This document shows positions 7,391 through 16,359 of a stretch of 64,000 nt of DNA, in pieces. Where the stretch lies: NCBI RefSeq assembly GCF_003112535.1, contig NZ_BEWA01000008.1, positions 62,001-126,000 of the forward strand. The letters run 5' to 3'. Source of the stretch: Streptomyces rishiriensis. GTDB taxonomy: Bacteria > Actinomycetota > Actinomycetes > Streptomycetales > Streptomycetaceae. Position numbers and translations under genes: made by a program. How positions within the stretch are numbered: position 1 is the first letter of the stretch; each line of letters starts with the position of its first letter. Under the pieces are notes generated by a model. That model ran no database searches. It was given only the letters and a program-made list of their open reading frames with translations, and was not told where the DNA came from.

Positions 7391-8113
7391 ATGCCGCAAT
7401 GGGAACAGTTCACGCCGCCCGTCGAGCCGGGCGCCGACACGGCCGGCCCGCTGGGCGCGAGCGTCGACGACGTGCTCGCCCGGATGCGCGCCCTCGACGC
7501 GACCCTGCCCGCCCAGGACGGGGTCGCGGTCTTCAACCGCGTCTACCTGGCGGTGACCCGGGAGGTGGACCGGCGCATCGACCGGGGCCGGTTCCCGGAT
7601 CCGCGGGCCGCGACCACGCTGGACGTGCGGTTCGCGCAGCGCTATCTGGACGCCGTCGACCCGGTGCCGTCGGACCGGCGCGCGCCCGCCTGCTGGCGTC
7701 CGCTGCTGCAGTTCCGCCGCCATCCCGGCGTAAGGCCGCTGCAGTTCGCGCTCGCGGGCGTCAACGCGCACATCGGACACGACCTCGCGCTCGCCGTCGT
7801 GGACGCCTGTCACAGCCTCGGCTGCGAACCGGCCGAGCTGGAGGACGAGTTCGACCGCGTGGGCGATCTCCTCGTCTCGCTGGAGGAGCGCGTCCGCGAG
7901 GACCTGATGCCGGGCCCCGACCTGTTGCAGATCGCCGATCCCCTCACCCACCTGCTCGGCGCCTGGAGCCTGGAGCGCGCCCGGGACGCCACCTGGACGG
8001 CGGCCCGGGCCCTGTGGGCGCTGCGCCGGCTCCCGGGCGTGGCCCAGGAGTTCACCGAGCGGCTCGACACGGCCGTCGGCTTCGCGGGGCGGATGATGCT
8101 CACCCCGCTGTGA
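7391..8113 (+). CDS. DUF5995-like protein of unknown function
   Basis: A 240-residue soluble protein without signal peptide or membrane segments, mostly predicted helical. It looks like the DUF5995 group found in Streptomyces. Visible conserved-looking parts are the central FALAGVNAHIGHDLALAVVDAC and RFAQRYLDAVD, with His residues (NAHIGHD) that could bind metal; this is speculative. The ATG start is 107 nt after the permease stop, so it might be co-transcribed. It converges with the amine oxidase gene with a 19-nt gap. No function is proposed. Confidence 0.8.
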   Translation: MPQWEQFTPPVEPGADTAGPLGASVDDVLARMRALDATLPAQDGVAVFNRVYLAVTREVDRRIDRGRFPDPRAATTLDVRFAQRYLDAVDPVPSDRRAPACWRPLLQFRRHPGVRPLQFALAGVNAHIGHDLALAVVDACHSLGCEPAELEDEFDRVGDLLVSLEERVREDLMPGPDLLQIADPLTHLLGAWSLERARDATWTAARALWALRRLPGVAQEFTERLDTAVGFAGRMMLTPL

Positions 8114-8132
8114 GGCCCCCGCAGGGCGGACC

Positions 8133-9845
8133 TCAGTCCTCCGGCAGCTCCACCGGCGCGATCTCGTCGTAGACGTCGCCGGGACCGGGGTTGGTCGCGT
8201 CCGTCGTCCCGCCGAAGTGGTGCATCACGCCCCAGACCGCGTTCAGCGCGGTCTGGACCGCGCCCTCGGCCCAGCCCGCCGTCCAGGAGATGTCGTCGCC
8301 GGCCAGGAAGATGCCCCGCTTGTCCTCGGGCAGACGGTCCTGCATGAAGTGCGTGAACAGGCGGCGCTGGTAGCGGTAGTGGCCGGGCAGGTTGGCCTTG
8401 AACGCGCCCATGAAGTAGGGCTCGTTCTCCCAGGAGACCGTCACCGGGTTGCCGATGACGTGCTTCCGGATGTCGACGTTCGGATAGATCTCGCCGAGCG
8501 ACTTCAGCATGACCTCCATCCGTTCGTTCGCCGACAGCGGCAGCCACTTCAGGCTGTCGTCGCACCAGGTGTAGGACAGGCAGATGACCGCGGGCTTGTC
8601 GGGGCCGTCGTCGAGCAGGTACGTGCCGCGCGTCATGCGGTCGGTGAGCGTCATCGACATGACGTCCCGGCCGGTCGGGTTTCCCCTGTCGTCGACGGCC
8701 TTGTCCAGCCAGAAGGGCCGGTCGACCGGCACGAACAGCTTCGAGGACTCCATGTAGTGGGTGCGCTCGATGGCGGTCCAGTGGTCGATCGGGAAGAGCG
8801 AGTCGTCGCAGGCGATCTTCGACAGGAGCATCCAGGACTGGGCCGTGAAGATCGCCGCCCGGTAGGTGCGGATGTCGCCGGCCGCGTCCGTCACGGTGAT
8901 CCGGTTGCCGGCGGTGCGGTGCAGCCGGGTCACGGCCGGGCGGGGCTCGCGGCCCTCGTGCAGGCTCGCCAGCGAGGTGCCGTGGGCCCAGTGGACGATC
9001 TTCGCCGGCTCGCGCTCCCAGAGCCGCAGCGGAAGCTGCTGGCTGCCGCCGACGATCCCGCGGTGATGGTCGTCGGCCTCGGTGTAGACGACCCGCAGGA
9101 TCTCCAGGATGGAGTTGGGGAAGTCGGTGTCCCAGCCGCCCGTGCCGAAGCCGACCTGGCCGAAGATCTCGCGGTGGCGGAAGGACCGGAACGCCTCGGA
9201 GTCGCAGAGGAAGCCGTAGAAGGTCTGGTTGTCGAGCTTCTCGACGAGCTTCGCCCAGATCTCGCGGATGCGCGGCACGTCGCGCTCGCGCATGGCCTGA
9301 TTCATGTCGGAGAAGTCCGCGCCCTCTTCCAGGCACTTGTTCCAGGCCGCGGCGACGTCACGGTAGACCTGCGGAAGGTCGTCGATCGTCTCGGCGTAGT
9401 GGGACTCGCCCTTGAGGTCGACGACCGTCGAAGGAGTCGCCTCGGCAAGGGGGTTGGGGAACGGCTCGGTCCGCAGACCCACCAGGTCGATGTAGTGCTG
9501 CAGCGCCGTGGAGGACGGCGGGAAGCGCATCGCGCCCATCTCGGCGATGAGGGAGGGGTCGCAGCCGTCGAAGCCGACGGTGCGCAGCCGCCCGCCGATC
9601 TTGTCGGCCTCGTAGACGACCGGCTTGAGGCCCATCTTCATCAGCTCGTAGGCGGCCACGATGCCCGACAGCCCGCCGCCGATGACGGCCACCTCGGCCC
9701 CGTGCTCGGTCGCGGGGATCTGGCCGAGCCCCGCCGGATGGGCGAGGAAGTCGTCGTACGCGTACGGGAAGTCCGGGCCGAACATGGTGATCGGCGGCTG
9801 CTGCTCGTCTGCGTGCTCGACGGCGTTGGGCACGGTGGACGTCAT
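8133..9845 (-). CDS. FAD-dependent amine oxidase (flavin monoamine oxidase family)
   Basis: This 570-residue cytosolic flavoprotein should oxidise an amine or amino acid to an imine with release of hydrogen peroxide and ammonia. The dinucleotide fold AVIGGGLSGIVAAYELMKMG is at about residues 53-72, followed by YEADKIGGRLRT, the amine-oxidase GG motif. The C-terminal FAD-contact region is GIFLAGDDISWTAGWAEGA, with the aromatic-rich motif of this family. It resembles the L-amino acid oxidase/tryptophan monooxygenase branch more than bacterial putrescine oxidases, but I cannot fix the substrate. The gene lies 53 nt downstream of an amidase gene on the same strand, suggesting a two-gene unit for amine or amide degradation. 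Confidence 0.85.
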   Translation of the reverse strand: MTSTVPNAVEHADEQQPPITMFGPDFPYAYDDFLAHPAGLGQIPATEHGAEVAVIGGGLSGIVAAYELMKMGLKPVVYEADKIGGRLRTVGFDGCDPSLIAEMGAMRFPPSSTALQHYIDLVGLRTEPFPNPLAEATPSTVVDLKGESHYAETIDDLPQVYRDVAAAWNKCLEEGADFSDMNQAMRERDVPRIREIWAKLVEKLDNQTFYGFLCDSEAFRSFRHREIFGQVGFGTGGWDTDFPNSILEILRVVYTEADDHHRGIVGGSQQLPLRLWEREPAKIVHWAHGTSLASLHEGREPRPAVTRLHRTAGNRITVTDAAGDIRTYRAAIFTAQSWMLLSKIACDDSLFPIDHWTAIERTHYMESSKLFVPVDRPFWLDKAVDDRGNPTGRDVMSMTLTDRMTRGTYLLDDGPDKPAVICLSYTWCDDSLKWLPLSANERMEVMLKSLGEIYPNVDIRKHVIGNPVTVSWENEPYFMGAFKANLPGHYRYQRRLFTHFMQDRLPEDKRGIFLAGDDISWTAGWAEGAVQTALNAVWGVMHHFGGTTDATNPGPGDVYDEIAPVELPED

Positions 9846-9898
9846 GGGGTGCGGACTCCTTGCGGCGAAGACGAACGGACTCGAAGGACGACGGGGCT

Positions 9899-10687
9899 TC
9901 AGACCAGGGACCCGTAGAGGCCGGGGCGACGGTCGTGCAGATACGGGTTGGCCGCTCGCGACGCCGCGAGCGCGACGGGGTCGACGTCGGCGAACACCAG
10001 TTCCTCGTCGCGTCCGGCGCGGGCCCGGACGACTCCGTCGGGCCCGGCCAGCGCGGACAGCCCGACGAACTCGTACTCGCCTTCCCGTCCGGCCCGGTTG
10101 ACGTAGGCGACGTACATCTGGTTCTCGAAGGCGCGCACCGGGACCATCGACTCGGCGACGAACTGGAAGGGGTGCATCTGCGCGGTCGGCACGACGAGCA
10201 GGTCGGTGCCGGCCAGGGCGTGGGCGCGGACGTTCTCCGGGAACTCGACGTCGTAGCAGATCATCAGGCCCACGGTGAGGCCGTTCAGCTCGGCCTGGAC
10301 CACCGGCTGCCCGCCCTCGCGGAAGTGGTCGCGCTCGAAGCAGCCGAAGAGGTGGGTCTTGCGGTAGTTCGCGAGCCGGACGCCCTCGGCGGAGATCAGC
10401 TGAGCGGAGTTGAGGACCGTCTCGCCGTCCCGCTCGGGGTAGCCGTACGCGATGGCGAGCCCGTGCCGTGTGGCGAGCCCGGCGATCGCGTCCGCGGAGT
10501 CGCCGTCGGCGGGCTCGGCGAGGCGGGCGACGTCGTCGCCGATCGCGTACCCCGTGAGGAACAGCTCCGGCGTGACCAGGAGCGCGGCGCCCGCGGCTGC
10601 GGCCCGCTCCGCGGCCTCGTCGAGCGCCTTGAGGTTCTCGACGACGGATCCGGGACGGCCGGAGCTCTGGAGCAGGGCGGTGCGCAT
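9899..10687 (-). CDS. Carbon-nitrogen hydrolase (nitrilase superfamily amidase)
   Basis: A 262-residue amidase of the nitrilase superfamily that should hydrolyse a C-N bond in an amide. The catalytic triad is complete: Glu41 in TPELFLTGY, Lys110 in NYRKTHLF and Cys144 in LMICYDVEFPE. Length and motifs fit small aliphatic amidases or omega-amidase-like enzymes; there is no GAT or NAD-synthetase fusion. It is the first gene of a likely pair with the flavin amine oxidase 53 nt downstream. In such a pair an amine would be oxidised and an amide intermediate hydrolysed, as in monooxygenase/amidase routes; this is inference. Confidence 0.9.
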   Translation of the reverse strand: MRTALLQSSGRPGSVVENLKALDEAAERAAAAGAALLVTPELFLTGYAIGDDVARLAEPADGDSADAIAGLATRHGLAIAYGYPERDGETVLNSAQLISAEGVRLANYRKTHLFGCFERDHFREGGQPVVQAELNGLTVGLMICYDVEFPENVRAHALAGTDLLVVPTAQMHPFQFVAESMVPVRAFENQMYVAYVNRAGREGEYEFVGLSALAGPDGVVRARAGRDEELVFADVDPVALAASRAANPYLHDRRPGLYGSLV

Positions 10688-10870
10688 GCGTGATCCTCAC
10701 CGGGTACGAGGGGGGCGTGGGGGCCGCTGCGGGGGCCTCTGTGGAGGCGGTCGCGGGGGCCAGATAGACGGTACGGTCGGCCGCGCGGGCCGGACAAGGA
10801 GGAGCCGTTGCGCACCGGTGAGCGGAACGTTGCGTGCGCGGGGGCCCCGGCGGCGATTCGTTGCGCGCGC

Positions 10871-11980
10871 TCACCGCTTCCTCCCCCGGGCCGCCGCCAG
10901 GGCCACGGCCAGGGCCGTCGTCAGGTACGGCACCGCGCACAGGGCGAACGCGGCGCCGTGCCCGAAGGCGGACCCGAGGAACCCGTACGCGCCGTACACC
11001 GCGACGGTCACCAGCTCGGTGCCCAGGCCCGCGACCGAGGTCAGGGTGGCCCGGCCGGCGCCCTCGATGCGGCGCTGGAGCCGGACGTCCGCCAGGACCG
11101 TCGCGAGCTGGAAGCCGCCGAAGGCGAGGGCGACGAGGGCGATGCCCGCGGGCTTCCCGGTGAGGGCGCCGGCCGCCAGGGCGAGCGCCGCGCCCGCGAG
11201 GAGCGCGGCGAGCCCGGCGCGGCCCAGGCGTTCCGCCGGGCCGGACAGCAGGCTGCCGGCCGTGACGCCGGCCCAGACCAGCACGAGGAGGCGGGGGACG
11301 TCGGTGTCCGGGACGCCGGTCTCCTCGACCAGCAGCGGGGTGTACTCGTCGAGCGCCCCCCACACCGCCGTGACGGCCGGCACGAGCAGCAGGGCGCCGA
11401 GGACCGAACGGTCCCGGCGGACGTCGGCGAACCCCGCGCGCAGAGTGGCGGCCCAGCCGTCCTCGGACGGGGCGGCCGGGGCGCGGTGCTCGGGGAAGCG
11501 GGTGGCGACCGCGGCGCAGAGCAGGCTCGCCAGCACGCTGGCCGCGCCGACGGCCCGGTAGCCGCCGGCCGAGAGCACCGGCCCGGCCAGTGCCGTCGCC
11601 GCCATCACGGCCACCTGGCCCAGCGCATGGGCGCGGCCCATCACCCGGGCGTACCGGTCCGCCGCGCCGGCCCGTTCCAGCTCCTCGTAGACCAGCGCCT
11701 CCAGCGCGCCGGAACCCAGTGCGCCGCGCGCTCCCCACAGGACGAAGCCGGCCGCGAAGGCCCAGTACGACGGGACGAGCACCCACAGCGCGAAGCCGGC
11801 CGCGCCCAGCAGCGGGCCCAGCCACAGGAGCGTCCGTCGGGACACGGCGTCGGCCCAGGCCCCGGAAGGAACCTCCAGCAGGACGCCGGTCAGCGACCAC
11901 AGGACGAAGAGGGAGGAGATCCGCCCGACGGACAGCCCGCTGTCCGCGAACAGCAGCACGTACACCGGGTACAGCAGCAC
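10871..11980 (-). CDS. MFS transporter, start codon uncertain
   Basis: A multi-pass protein of at least 369 residues in the major facilitator superfamily; the segment SLTGVLLEVPSGAWADAVSRRTLL is the loop 2-3 motif region. The annotated GTG at 11980 falls inside the first membrane helix. In the same frame upstream, residues LTATLHAYAFLDEF look like genuine family sequence, but between the in-frame TGA at about 12053 and 11980 there is no ATG, GTG or TTG. The only near-cognate codon placed well is CTG at 12020-12022, without a clear ribosome site. Either CTG is used, or a one-base change has disturbed the 5' end. Substrate is unknown. It follows the HAD-EEP gene and may be part of that transcript. 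Confidence 0.75.
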   Translation of the reverse strand: MLLYPVYVLLFADSGLSVGRISSLFVLWSLTGVLLEVPSGAWADAVSRRTLLWLGPLLGAAGFALWVLVPSYWAFAAGFVLWGARGALGSGALEALVYEELERAGAADRYARVMGRAHALGQVAVMAATALAGPVLSAGGYRAVGAASVLASLLCAAVATRFPEHRAPAAPSEDGWAATLRAGFADVRRDRSVLGALLLVPAVTAVWGALDEYTPLLVEETGVPDTDVPRLLVLVWAGVTAGSLLSGPAERLGRAGLAALLAGAALALAAGALTGKPAGIALVALAFGGFQLATVLADVRLQRRIEGAGRATLTSVAGLGTELVTVAVYGAYGFLGSAFGHGAAFALCAVPYLTTALAVALAAARGRKR

Positions 11981-12086
11981 GAACTCGTCGAGGAACGCGT
12001 ACGCGTGGAGCGTGGCGGTCAGTCGACGGACGCCGGAGCCGGTCGTGGATCAATGTCGCCAGGTCATGCCACCGATGGTAGCCAGT

Positions 12087-13550
12087 TCAGGCCCCGCCGC
12101 CCACCGGTTTCCCGGCGAGCGCGAACGTGGTGATCACCGCCGCGTGGTCGGAGGGCCAGTCGTTGTCCTCGACGTCCGGCCAGGGCCGGGGGCGGCCGGT
12201 GACATGGGTGCGGGAGTCGAGCACCCTGAGGCCACGGTGGAGCACGAAGTCGATCCGGTCCTGCGGTTCGGGGCGGCCGCTGCCGTCCTCGTGCTCGGTG
12301 TGGACCGGCGACCAGGTGTGCCCGGGCTCGCGGACGGGATCGGGGTGCGCCTCGCGGTAGGAGTCGGCGAAGCCCGCCTCCTCGGCGGCCCGCGTCACCG
12401 GCCACGCCACGTCCGGCCGGTCCAGGTGGGAGGGGCTGTTGAAGTCGCCGACGAGGACGACCGGCACGCCCGGCGCGGCTCCGATCCGGCGCAGGGCGTC
12501 CCGCAGCCGGGCGAGCCGCACCCCCTCGTGGGCGATCAGTGCGTCCGCGCCGAGCCCGTCGAAGGCGGCCTCGTAGGGCCCGTACGGCGCGTAGTCCAGG
12601 TGGGCCGTCCACACGTCTACCTCGTGTCCGTCCGCCTCGATCCGGACGCCCGCCGCGCCGTAGAAGCCCACGCCGGGGTCGCCGAGGGCGGCCGTGATCG
12701 GGTGCCGGCTGATGATCCCGAGGTTGTCCCCGGCCCGGTGGTGGTGCCAGCCGAGGGCATCGGCGAGCTCCTCGGCCGCGGCGCCGTACGTCTCCTGGAG
12801 GCCGACGACGTCCACGTCGGTCTCGGTGAGGATCTTGAGCTGTTTGGCCCGGTGGTCGTGGACCTTCGTGCCGCCGTGCCAGAGGTTCCAGCTCATGACG
12901 CGGAGCCGGTGCGGCGTCAGGGAGCGCAGCCACTGCGGGGTGACGCCGTCCAGGCCGGCCACCACGGTCCGGCCGGGCGCCGTCCCGATCGGCGCGAGCG
13001 AGGGCACGGCGAGCACCGTGCACCCGGCGGCCTCGGCGGAGGCCACCCCGGTCTCGGTGTCCTCGACGGCCACACAGGCCGCCGGGTCGACGCCGAGGGC
13101 CCGGCAGGCGGCGAGGTAGGGGTCGGGGGCGGGCTTGGTGTGCTCGGTGTCGTCGGCGGTGACGGTGGCGGCGAAGCGGCTCGCGCCGAGCGCGTCGAGC
13201 ACGACGCCGGCGACCGCCCGGGGCGACGCGGTCACCAGCGCCGTCGGCACGCCCTCCCGGGCCAGGGCGTCGAGCAGGGCGAGTGCACCGGGGCGCGGCA
13301 CTATCCCGGCGCGGACACGGTCCGCGAAGTCCCGGTGGAGCGCCTCGGCGAGCTCCGGGGCGGGGCGGCCGGTGGCGGCGGCCAGCCAGTGCGCGGTGTG
13401 CTCGACGGGACGGCCGAGCACGTCCGGCCGGTCCGCCTCGGTCAGGGGTCGGCCGGCCGCCTCTTCCACCGCCTCCCACCACAGCCGCTCGGTGTCGACG
13501 AGCGTTCCGTCCATGTCGAACAGGACGGCCTGAAGGGGGAGTCGCGTCAC
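12087..13550 (-). CDS. Fused HAD-family phosphatase and endonuclease/exonuclease/phosphatase (EEP) protein
   Basis: This 487-residue two-domain enzyme starts with a beta-phosphoglucomutase-like HAD domain, about residues 8-205. It has nucleophile Asp12 and Asp14 in LFDMDGTLVDT, VTASPR (motif II), KPAPDPY (motif III) and VEDTETG (motif IV). An EEP (DNase I-like) domain follows at about 216-478, with MSWNLWHGG, LQETYG (metal Glu253), VGDFNSP (Asp369, Asn371), DRIDF and SDHAAV. Both active sites look complete. HAD enzymes remove phosphate monoesters; EEP enzymes cut phosphodiesters or remove phosphates. GTG 13550 has AAAGAGG upstream. It is the last gene of the ABC importer operon, 23 nt after the ATPase gene. 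No signal peptide is seen, so it acts on imported material. Confidence 0.85.
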   Translation of the reverse strand: MTRLPLQAVLFDMDGTLVDTERLWWEAVEEAAGRPLTEADRPDVLGRPVEHTAHWLAAATGRPAPELAEALHRDFADRVRAGIVPRPGALALLDALAREGVPTALVTASPRAVAGVVLDALGASRFAATVTADDTEHTKPAPDPYLAACRALGVDPAACVAVEDTETGVASAEAAGCTVLAVPSLAPIGTAPGRTVVAGLDGVTPQWLRSLTPHRLRVMSWNLWHGGTKVHDHRAKQLKILTETDVDVVGLQETYGAAAEELADALGWHHHRAGDNLGIISRHPITAALGDPGVGFYGAAGVRIEADGHEVDVWTAHLDYAPYGPYEAAFDGLGADALIAHEGVRLARLRDALRRIGAAPGVPVVLVGDFNSPSHLDRPDVAWPVTRAAEEAGFADSYREAHPDPVREPGHTWSPVHTEHEDGSGRPEPQDRIDFVLHRGLRVLDSRTHVTGRPRPWPDVEDNDWPSDHAAVITTFALAGKPVGGGA

Positions 13551-13573
13551 GGTTGCCTCTTTCGGTGGGGGGA

Positions 13574-14659
13574 TCAGGAAGTGCGTTCGGTGACGAGCAC
13601 CGGGCGGTCGGGCAGCGACACGTCCACCGCGGCGCCGGCGGTGAGCCCGGCGGTCTCGTGCGCGGGCAGGTCGGCCTTGATCTCGGCGCCGTCGGCGAGC
13701 CGGACGGTGACCCGGACGGCGGCGCCCAGGAAGGAGGTGGCGACCACGCGCGCGTCCCCGTCGTCCGCGGCCCGCACCTGTACGGCCTCCGGCCGCACCA
13801 GGACGTCCACCTCGGTCACGGCGGGGATCCTGCCGTCGACGGGCAGTCGGCGCCCGAGCACGTCGACGGTCCCGCCGTCGAGGCGTCCCGGGATCCGGCT
13901 CGTCGTGCCCACGAACCCGGCGACGAAGGCCGTCGCGGGCCGTCCGTACAACTCGGCCGGGGCGGCGCACTGTTCGAGCCGTCCGGCGTGCATCACGGCG
14001 ACCCGGTCCGCCATGGACAGGGCCTCTTCCTGATCGTGGGTGACGAACAGGGTGGTGATGCCGAGCTCCTGCTGGAGCCGCCGGATCTCCTCGCGCAGGG
14101 TCAGCCGCACCTTGGCGTCGAGCGCGGAGAGCGGCTCGTCCAGGAGCAGGACGCGTGGGCGCAGGGCGAGGGCGCGGGCCAGGGCGACCCGCTGCTGCTG
14201 ACCGCCGGAGAGCTGGTGGGGGAAGCGTGCGCCCTTGTCGGCGAGGCCCACCAGGTCCAGCAGCTCGGCTGCCCGGGAGCGCCGTTGGGCGGTGCGCACC
14301 TTGCGCATCCGCAGCCCGAAGGCCACGTTGTCGAGCGCGTCGAGATGCGGGAAGAGGCTGTAGGACTGGAAGACCATCCCGGCGTCCCGGCGGTGGGCCG
14401 GGACCCGGGTGACGTCCTCGCCGTCGACCAGCACCTCGCCGGAGTCCGGGTGCTCGAACCCGGCGAGCATCCGCAGCGCGGTGGTCTTGCCGCAGCCGGA
14501 GGGGCCGAGCAGGGCGAGGAGTTCACCCGGCCGGACGGTGAGGTCGAGGCCGGCGAGGGCGACGGTCGGCCCGAACTCGCGCCGCAGGCGGCGGAATTCG
14601 ACGGTCGCCGCCTGCGTCGCCGGCTGCGGCGTGGTCGCTGTGTTGTCGAGCACGGTCAT
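13574..14659 (-). CDS. ABC transporter ATP-binding protein (PotA/FbpC type, with TOBE domain)
   Basis: The energy-coupling subunit of the importer encoded just upstream. At 361 residues it has Walker A GPSGCGKTT (about residue 52-60), Q-loop VFQSYSLFPHLD, signature LSGGQQQR, Walker B LLLDEPLSALD, and H-loop FVTHDQEEALSMADR. A C-terminal TOBE-like domain (about 280-360) is typical of polyamine, iron, sulfate and 2-aminoethylphosphonate transporters. It lies 3 nt after the second permease gene, and the HAD-EEP gene follows 23 nt later, so translation is probably coupled. The family alone does not fix the substrate. Confidence 0.95.
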   Translation of the reverse strand: MTVLDNTATTPQPATQAATVEFRRLRREFGPTVALAGLDLTVRPGELLALLGPSGCGKTTALRMLAGFEHPDSGEVLVDGEDVTRVPAHRRDAGMVFQSYSLFPHLDALDNVAFGLRMRKVRTAQRRSRAAELLDLVGLADKGARFPHQLSGGQQQRVALARALALRPRVLLLDEPLSALDAKVRLTLREEIRRLQQELGITTLFVTHDQEEALSMADRVAVMHAGRLEQCAAPAELYGRPATAFVAGFVGTTSRIPGRLDGGTVDVLGRRLPVDGRIPAVTEVDVLVRPEAVQVRAADDGDARVVATSFLGAAVRVTVRLADGAEIKADLPAHETAGLTAGAAVDVSLPDRPVLVTERTS

Positions 14660-14662
14660 GGT

Positions 14663-15475
14663 TCATCCCCGGGGAGTAGGACGGGTGCGCCCGCCGAAAC
14701 CGGCGAGGACGAGGAGGAGCGCCCAGGTCACGAGCAGGCTGAGCACGGAGACGGCGACGGACAGCTGGGCCTGCGAACCGCTGACGTTGACGATCCAGAC
14801 GGCGAACGGCTGGAAGCCGAGCAGCTGCGCCACGGTGAACTCGCCGAGCACCAGGGCCAGGGTGAGGAAGGAGGCGTTGAGCAGCGCGCCGCGCAGATTG
14901 GGCAGGACGGCCCGGATCAGCGCCTGCGGCCAGCCCGCCCCACAGCTGCGGGCGGCCTCGACGAGGGTGCCCACGTCGACGGAGCGCAGTCCCGCGTCCA
15001 GGGCCCGGTACACGAACGGCAGGGCCATGACGACGTAGGCCAGCACGAGGACCACGGGGAAGTCGGGGTTCTGGATGGCCACGAAGGTCTGGAACAGCGG
15101 GGTGCGCGACAGCTGCTCGGGTCCCCACTTCAGCACCGTCCCGATGCCCGCGACGAACGCGATCGGCGGGACGACCAGCGGCAGCGAGCACACCACCTCG
15201 ACGACCGGCCGCAGGCGGGGCGAGCCCAGCCGCAGCGCCACCATGGCGGGCACCATCAGCAGCAGGACGACGGCGACGGTGACGGCGGCCAGTTCCAGCG
15301 AGAGCAGCGGACTGGAGCCGAAGCCGCCGGTGGAGAAGATCTGCGTGTAGGCGTCGAGGGTGACGCCCTGTCCGGGCACGTCGACGGTGAAGACGACCGA
15401 CGCGGCGAGCGGCACCAGGAAGTACAGTCCGGCGAGGCCGAGGACCGCCCATCGCCACAGGTTCAGGCGAGCCAT
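14663..15475 (-). CDS. ABC transporter permease (second)
   Basis: A 270-residue inner-membrane permease with about six hydrophobic helices and the EAA loop EAARSCGAGWPQALIRAVLPN at about residues 170-190, which docks with the ATPase. It resembles PotC/PhnV-type subunits. The ATG start overlaps the 3' end of the first permease gene by 13 nt, showing tight coupling. It pairs with the permease at 15463-16359 to form the membrane channel. Confidence 0.92.
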   Translation of the reverse strand: MARLNLWRWAVLGLAGLYFLVPLAASVVFTVDVPGQGVTLDAYTQIFSTGGFGSSPLLSLELAAVTVAVVLLLMVPAMVALRLGSPRLRPVVEVVCSLPLVVPPIAFVAGIGTVLKWGPEQLSRTPLFQTFVAIQNPDFPVVLVLAYVVMALPFVYRALDAGLRSVDVGTLVEAARSCGAGWPQALIRAVLPNLRGALLNASFLTLALVLGEFTVAQLLGFQPFAVWIVNVSGSQAQLSVAVSVLSLLVTWALLLVLAGFGGRTRPTPRG

Positions 15476-16359
15476 CGCGCGCTCCGTCGTTGCAGGGGCA
15501 GGTACACCGCCATGACCAGGCCCGCGACCAGGACCATGTCGAGGCTGAGCGCGAGGGCCACGTTCTCCTGGCCGACGAGCACGTTGCCCGAGAGGGCGTC
15601 GGCGATCTGGAGGGTGACCAGCGGGATGGAGCTGCCCACCATGGCGGCCGCGGTCGCGTACGCGGCGAAGGCGCTGCCGAAGAGGAGCACCAGGCCGCCG
15701 AGCAGCGAGGGCAGCAGGACGGGCAGGGCGACGTGCCGCCAGTACTGGGCGGGTGTCGCGCCGTTGTTCTGCGCCGCCTCGCGCCACTGGGAGCGCAGCC
15801 CCTCCAGGGCGGGGGTGATGGTGAGCACCATCAGCGGGAGCAGGAAGTACAGGTAGACGACCACCAGCCCCCAGAAGCTGTACAGGTCCCAGCCCTGGTC
15901 GGTGAGGCCGAACTGCCTGGTCAGCACACCGGCGTTGCCGAGCGTGGCGACGAAGGCGAAGGCCAGCGGGACGCCGCCGAAGTTGGCCAGCACGCCGGAC
16001 GCGGTGAGCACGGCCTCGCGCAGCGCGCGGTGGCGGGAGGTCACCACGGCCTGGGCCAGCGGCAGCCCGAGCAGCGCTCCCAGTCCCGCGGACACGGCCG
16101 ACAGCTTCACGCTGCCGAGCAGGGCCGTCAGATACGCGCCCCGCAGCGAGGCGGTCAGGTTGCCGGCCGTGTACGAGGTGGCGCCGGTGGCCGGGTCCCT
16201 GACGGTGAACGCGCCGTCGAGCATGGCCATGGCGGGCAGCCCGAAGGCGAGCGCGGTGAAGGCGAGCAGCGGGACGACGGCGAGCCAGCCCAGGGACCGG
16301 CGCCGCCGCTGGAGCCCGGCGGCGGGCGCCGTGTCGGCCCGTACGGCGACGGAGGTCAT
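15463..16359 (-). CDS. ABC transporter permease (first)
   Basis: A 298-residue inner-membrane permease of the PotB/PhnU type. After a short arginine-rich cytoplasmic start (QRRRRSLGW), about six to seven hydrophobic segments follow, with the EAA loop WREAAQNNGATPAQYWRHV at about residue 195-213. The ATG overlaps the stop of the binding-protein gene (ATGA at 16356-16359), which fixes this start although the frame is open far upstream. It forms the channel together with the second permease. Confidence 0.92.
   Translation of the reverse strand: MTSVAVRADTAPAAGLQRRRRSLGWLAVVPLLAFTALAFGLPAMAMLDGAFTVRDPATGATSYTAGNLTASLRGAYLTALLGSVKLSAVSAGLGALLGLPLAQAVVTSRHRALREAVLTASGVLANFGGVPLAFAFVATLGNAGVLTRQFGLTDQGWDLYSFWGLVVVYLYFLLPLMVLTITPALEGLRSQWREAAQNNGATPAQYWRHVALPVLLPSLLGGLVLLFGSAFAAYATAAAMVGSSIPLVTLQIADALSGNVLVGQENVALALSLDMVLVAGLVMAVYLPLQRRSARWLA

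Noticed and set aside
8133..12053. One very long minus-strand frame of about 1306 codons
   Set aside because: Only the amine oxidase part (to 9845) is coding. The rest is the GC-rich antisense or off-frame shadow of the amidase and MFS genes, with Arg/Pro/Gly-rich content.
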